DNA of 40,829 nucleotides. It comes from Thermoleophilaceae bacterium. Lineage in GTDB: Bacteria; Actinomycetota; Thermoleophilia; Solirubrobacterales; Thermoleophilaceae. Below are positions 39,265 to 40,829 of this stretch, piece by piece (within the stretch, counting starts at the first letter, position 1; each line of letters starts with the position of its first letter). The notes under the pieces were generated by a model. It was given only the letters and a program-made list of their open reading frames with translations. It was not told the DNA's origin and did not search any database. The position numbers and the translations under genes were made by a program. The stretch covers positions 1 to 40,829 of the forward strand of contig JACVRW010000016.1 of the NCBI GenBank assembly GCA_014534235.1, given 5' to 3'.

Positions 39265-40829
39265 GTGGCCCGAACGACGCCCTTCGTCCATGACGTCCCG
39301 GCCGCCGAGGCGCTCACGGCGTGGGAGGAGGCGTGCGCCGCCGCAGGCTGCCCCACGCGGCTCGAGACGGTCCGGCTGCCGCTCGACGAGGCGGTCGGCC
39401 GTGTGCTCGCGGAGCCGGTGTGGGCCGCACGCTCCTCGCCGCCGTTCGACGCCGCGGCGATGGACGGGATCGCGGTGCGGGCAGAGGACACGATTGGGGC
39501 GAGCGAGACCACGCCCGTGCGGCTCGAGCGGGACGCGTACGAGGTCGTCGACACCGGCGACCCCGTCCACGCAGACTACGACGCCGTGGTGATGCGCGAG
39601 GACGTGCACGAGGCGGGCGCGGGGGCGGTGGAGCTGCGCGCCGCCGCGCCGCCCTACCAGCACCTGCGCTCGATCGGCGAGGACGTGAGCGCCGCCGAGC
39701 TGCTGCTCCCGGCCGGCCACCGCCTGCGCCCCGTGGACGTGGCCGCGGCGGCGGCCGCCGGGGCGACCGAGGTCGTGGTTCGACGCCGTCCCGTCGTGGC
39801 GGTCGTCCCCACCGGCGACGAGATCCGCCCGCTGGACGCCGAGCTCCGACCCGGGGAGCTGCCCGACACGAACTCGCTCATGCTCGCGGCCCAGGTGCGT
39901 GAAGCCGGCTGTGAGGCCGCTCGCCACGAGATCGTGCCGGACGATCCCGAGCGGATCGCCGCCGCCATGCGCGAGGCGACCGCGGCCAGCGACCTAGTGA
40001 TCGTGATCGCCGGCTCGAGCGCGGGCCGCCACGACTACACGGCCGTGGTGCTGGCGGAGGTCGGCACCCTGGGCGTGCACGGGGTGGCCGTGAAGCCCGG
40101 GCACCCCGTGGTGCTCGGAGCGGCGGACGGCACGCCGGTGCTCGGGGCGCCCGGCTATCCCGTGTCGGCCGCGCTCACGTTCGACATCTTCGCCGCCCCG
40201 CTCCTGGCTCGCCTGGAGGGAGCGCCGCCGCCCGACTGGCCGCGGGCGAGCGCCCGCCTGACGCGCAAGCTCCCATCCTCGCTGGGCGCCGACGACTGGG
40301 TGCGGGTGCGGCTCGGGCGCGTGCGCGGTGAGCTCGTGGCGACGCCGCTCCCGCGCGGGGCGGGCGTCCTGACCTCGCTCGTCCGGGCCGACGGGCTGCT
40401 TGTGGTGCCCGCGCGGCTCGAGGGACACCACGCCGGCGAGCGGGTGGAGGTACGGCTGCTGCGCGGCGTGGGCGAGATCGAGCGGACGATCGTGGCGACG
40501 GGCTCTCACGACCTGGTGCTGGATCTGGCGGCGTCGGCGCTCCGCGAGCGCGATCCGCGCCTGACGCTCGCCTCCTCGAACGTCGGCTCCCTGGGCGGGC
40601 TCACCGCGCTCCGCGACGGCCTCTGTCACCTGGCGGGCTCGCACCTGCTCGACCCGGAGACGGGCGAGTACACGCTGCCGTACGTCCGGCGTGTGCTGCC
40701 CGACCGGGACGTGGCGGTGGTGCGGCTGACCCACCGAGAGCAGGGACTGATCGTGGCGCCGGGGAACCCCCTCGGCCTGAACGCCATCGACGACGTGGTC
40801 CGGCCGGGGCTGCGGTACGTGAACCGCCA
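39265..40829 (+). CDS. MoeA-like protein with C-terminal PBP-like domain, 5' part
   Basis: 521 codons visible; continues past the window end. GTG start with a strong GGGAGG site. The MoeA part (about 1-400) has AAAMDGIAVRAEDT, VVDTGDPVHADYDAVVMRED, AVVPTGDEIRPL, DTNSLMLAAQV, IAGSSAGRHDYTAVV, VKPGHPVVLG and GAPGYPVSAALTFD. From about 405, VGEIERTIVATGSHDLVLDL and NVGSLGGLTALRDGLCHLAG start a periplasmic-binding-protein-like domain, as in the molybdopterin biosynthesis fusions known in archaea and some bacteria, where it may sense molybdate or tungstate. Having this and a plain MoeA side by side suggests one each for Mo and W; that is inference. Confidence 0.93.
   Translation, partial: MARTTPFVHDVPAAEALTAWEEACAAAGCPTRLETVRLPLDEAVGRVLAEPVWAARSSPPFDAAAMDGIAVRAEDTIGASETTPVRLERDAYEVVDTGDPVHADYDAVVMREDVHEAGAGAVELRAAAPPYQHLRSIGEDVSAAELLLPAGHRLRPVDVAAAAAAGATEVVVRRRPVVAVVPTGDEIRPLDAELRPGELPDTNSLMLAAQVREAGCEAARHEIVPDDPERIAAAMREATAASDLVIVIAGSSAGRHDYTAVVLAEVGTLGVHGVAVKPGHPVVLGAADGTPVLGAPGYPVSAALTFDIFAAPLLARLEGAPPPDWPRASARLTRKLPSSLGADDWVRVRLGRVRGELVATPLPRGAGVLTSLVRADGLLVVPARLEGHHAGERVEVRLLRGVGEIERTIVATGSHDLVLDLAASALRERDPRLTLASSNVGSLGGLTALRDGLCHLAGSHLLDPETGEYTLPYVRRVLPDRDVAVVRLTHREQGLIVAPGNPLGLNAIDDVVRPGLRYVNR

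Noticed and set aside
1-40829. CRISPR array, rRNA operon or phage structural genes
   Set aside because: No regularly spaced direct repeats, no rRNA sequence and no phage structural protein were seen anywhere in the window.

Overview
The window is very GC-rich bacterial DNA with many GTG starts and tight GTGA/ATGA stop-start overlaps. The order radA, disA, carD, ispD, ispF, cysS, rlmB is the actinobacterial one. A SigH-type sigma factor beside rlmB, a molybdenum formate dehydrogenase with an aldehyde:ferredoxin oxidoreductase homologue, and many hypothetical proteins suggest a deep-branching actinobacterium such as the Thermoleophilia (Gaiellales or Solirubrobacterales) or Rubrobacteria. This placement is inferred from gene content; no rRNA is present.

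Layout. (1) 1-4.1 kb: the 5' part of an NAD-dependent formate dehydrogenase gene of the D-2-hydroxyacid dehydrogenase fold, a small unknown gene, and a trkA-trkH potassium-uptake operon. (2) 4.3-9.0 kb: an IS3-family element whose orfB is cut in two by a 3.35-kb unit carrying a large serine recombinase and three small genes. Removing that unit rebuilds orfB exactly, so this is a nested insertion readable to the base. (3) 9-17.5 kb: a loose accessory region with long gene-poor gaps. It holds a coiled-coil/HTH protein, a secreted metallophosphoesterase, a frameshifted NmrA-type reductase, a lipocalin-like protein, a thiolase, an FAD oxidoreductase and a MaoC hydratase. The gaps carry several degenerate copies of a shared repeat. 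(4) 17.5-26.1 kb: the conserved housekeeping block, mostly on the minus strand: radA, disA, carD, ispD, a PHP phosphatase, ispF, cysS, rlmB and a sigH-like gene. It joins DNA repair, c-di-AMP synthesis, RNA-polymerase control, isoprenoid synthesis and translation. (5) 26.3-29.4 kb: an exonuclease/GIY-YIG nuclease fusion, an SRPBCC protein, a SnoaL-CDGSH fusion and a small unknown gene. (6) 29.4 kb to the end: a plus-strand molybdenum/tungsten operon with a MobA-MoaD fusion, a class IV PLP enzyme, an AOR-family oxidoreductase, a cysteine-type formate dehydrogenase catalytic subunit, a NuoE-NuoF fusion as its NADH-side partner, and two different MoeA proteins, the second with a C-terminal periplasmic-binding-protein-like domain and cut by the window end.

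How it fits together: the last block looks like one transcription unit that makes the pyranopterin cofactor (MoaD, MobA and MoeA functions) and the enzymes that use it (formate dehydrogenase and AOR), with electrons passing between formate and NAD(H). The most unusual items are the seamless nested insertion through the IS3 catalytic motif, the MobA-MoaD and SnoaL-CDGSH fusions, and a 45-bp perfect-ended palindromic element sitting in frame inside the PLP-enzyme gene.
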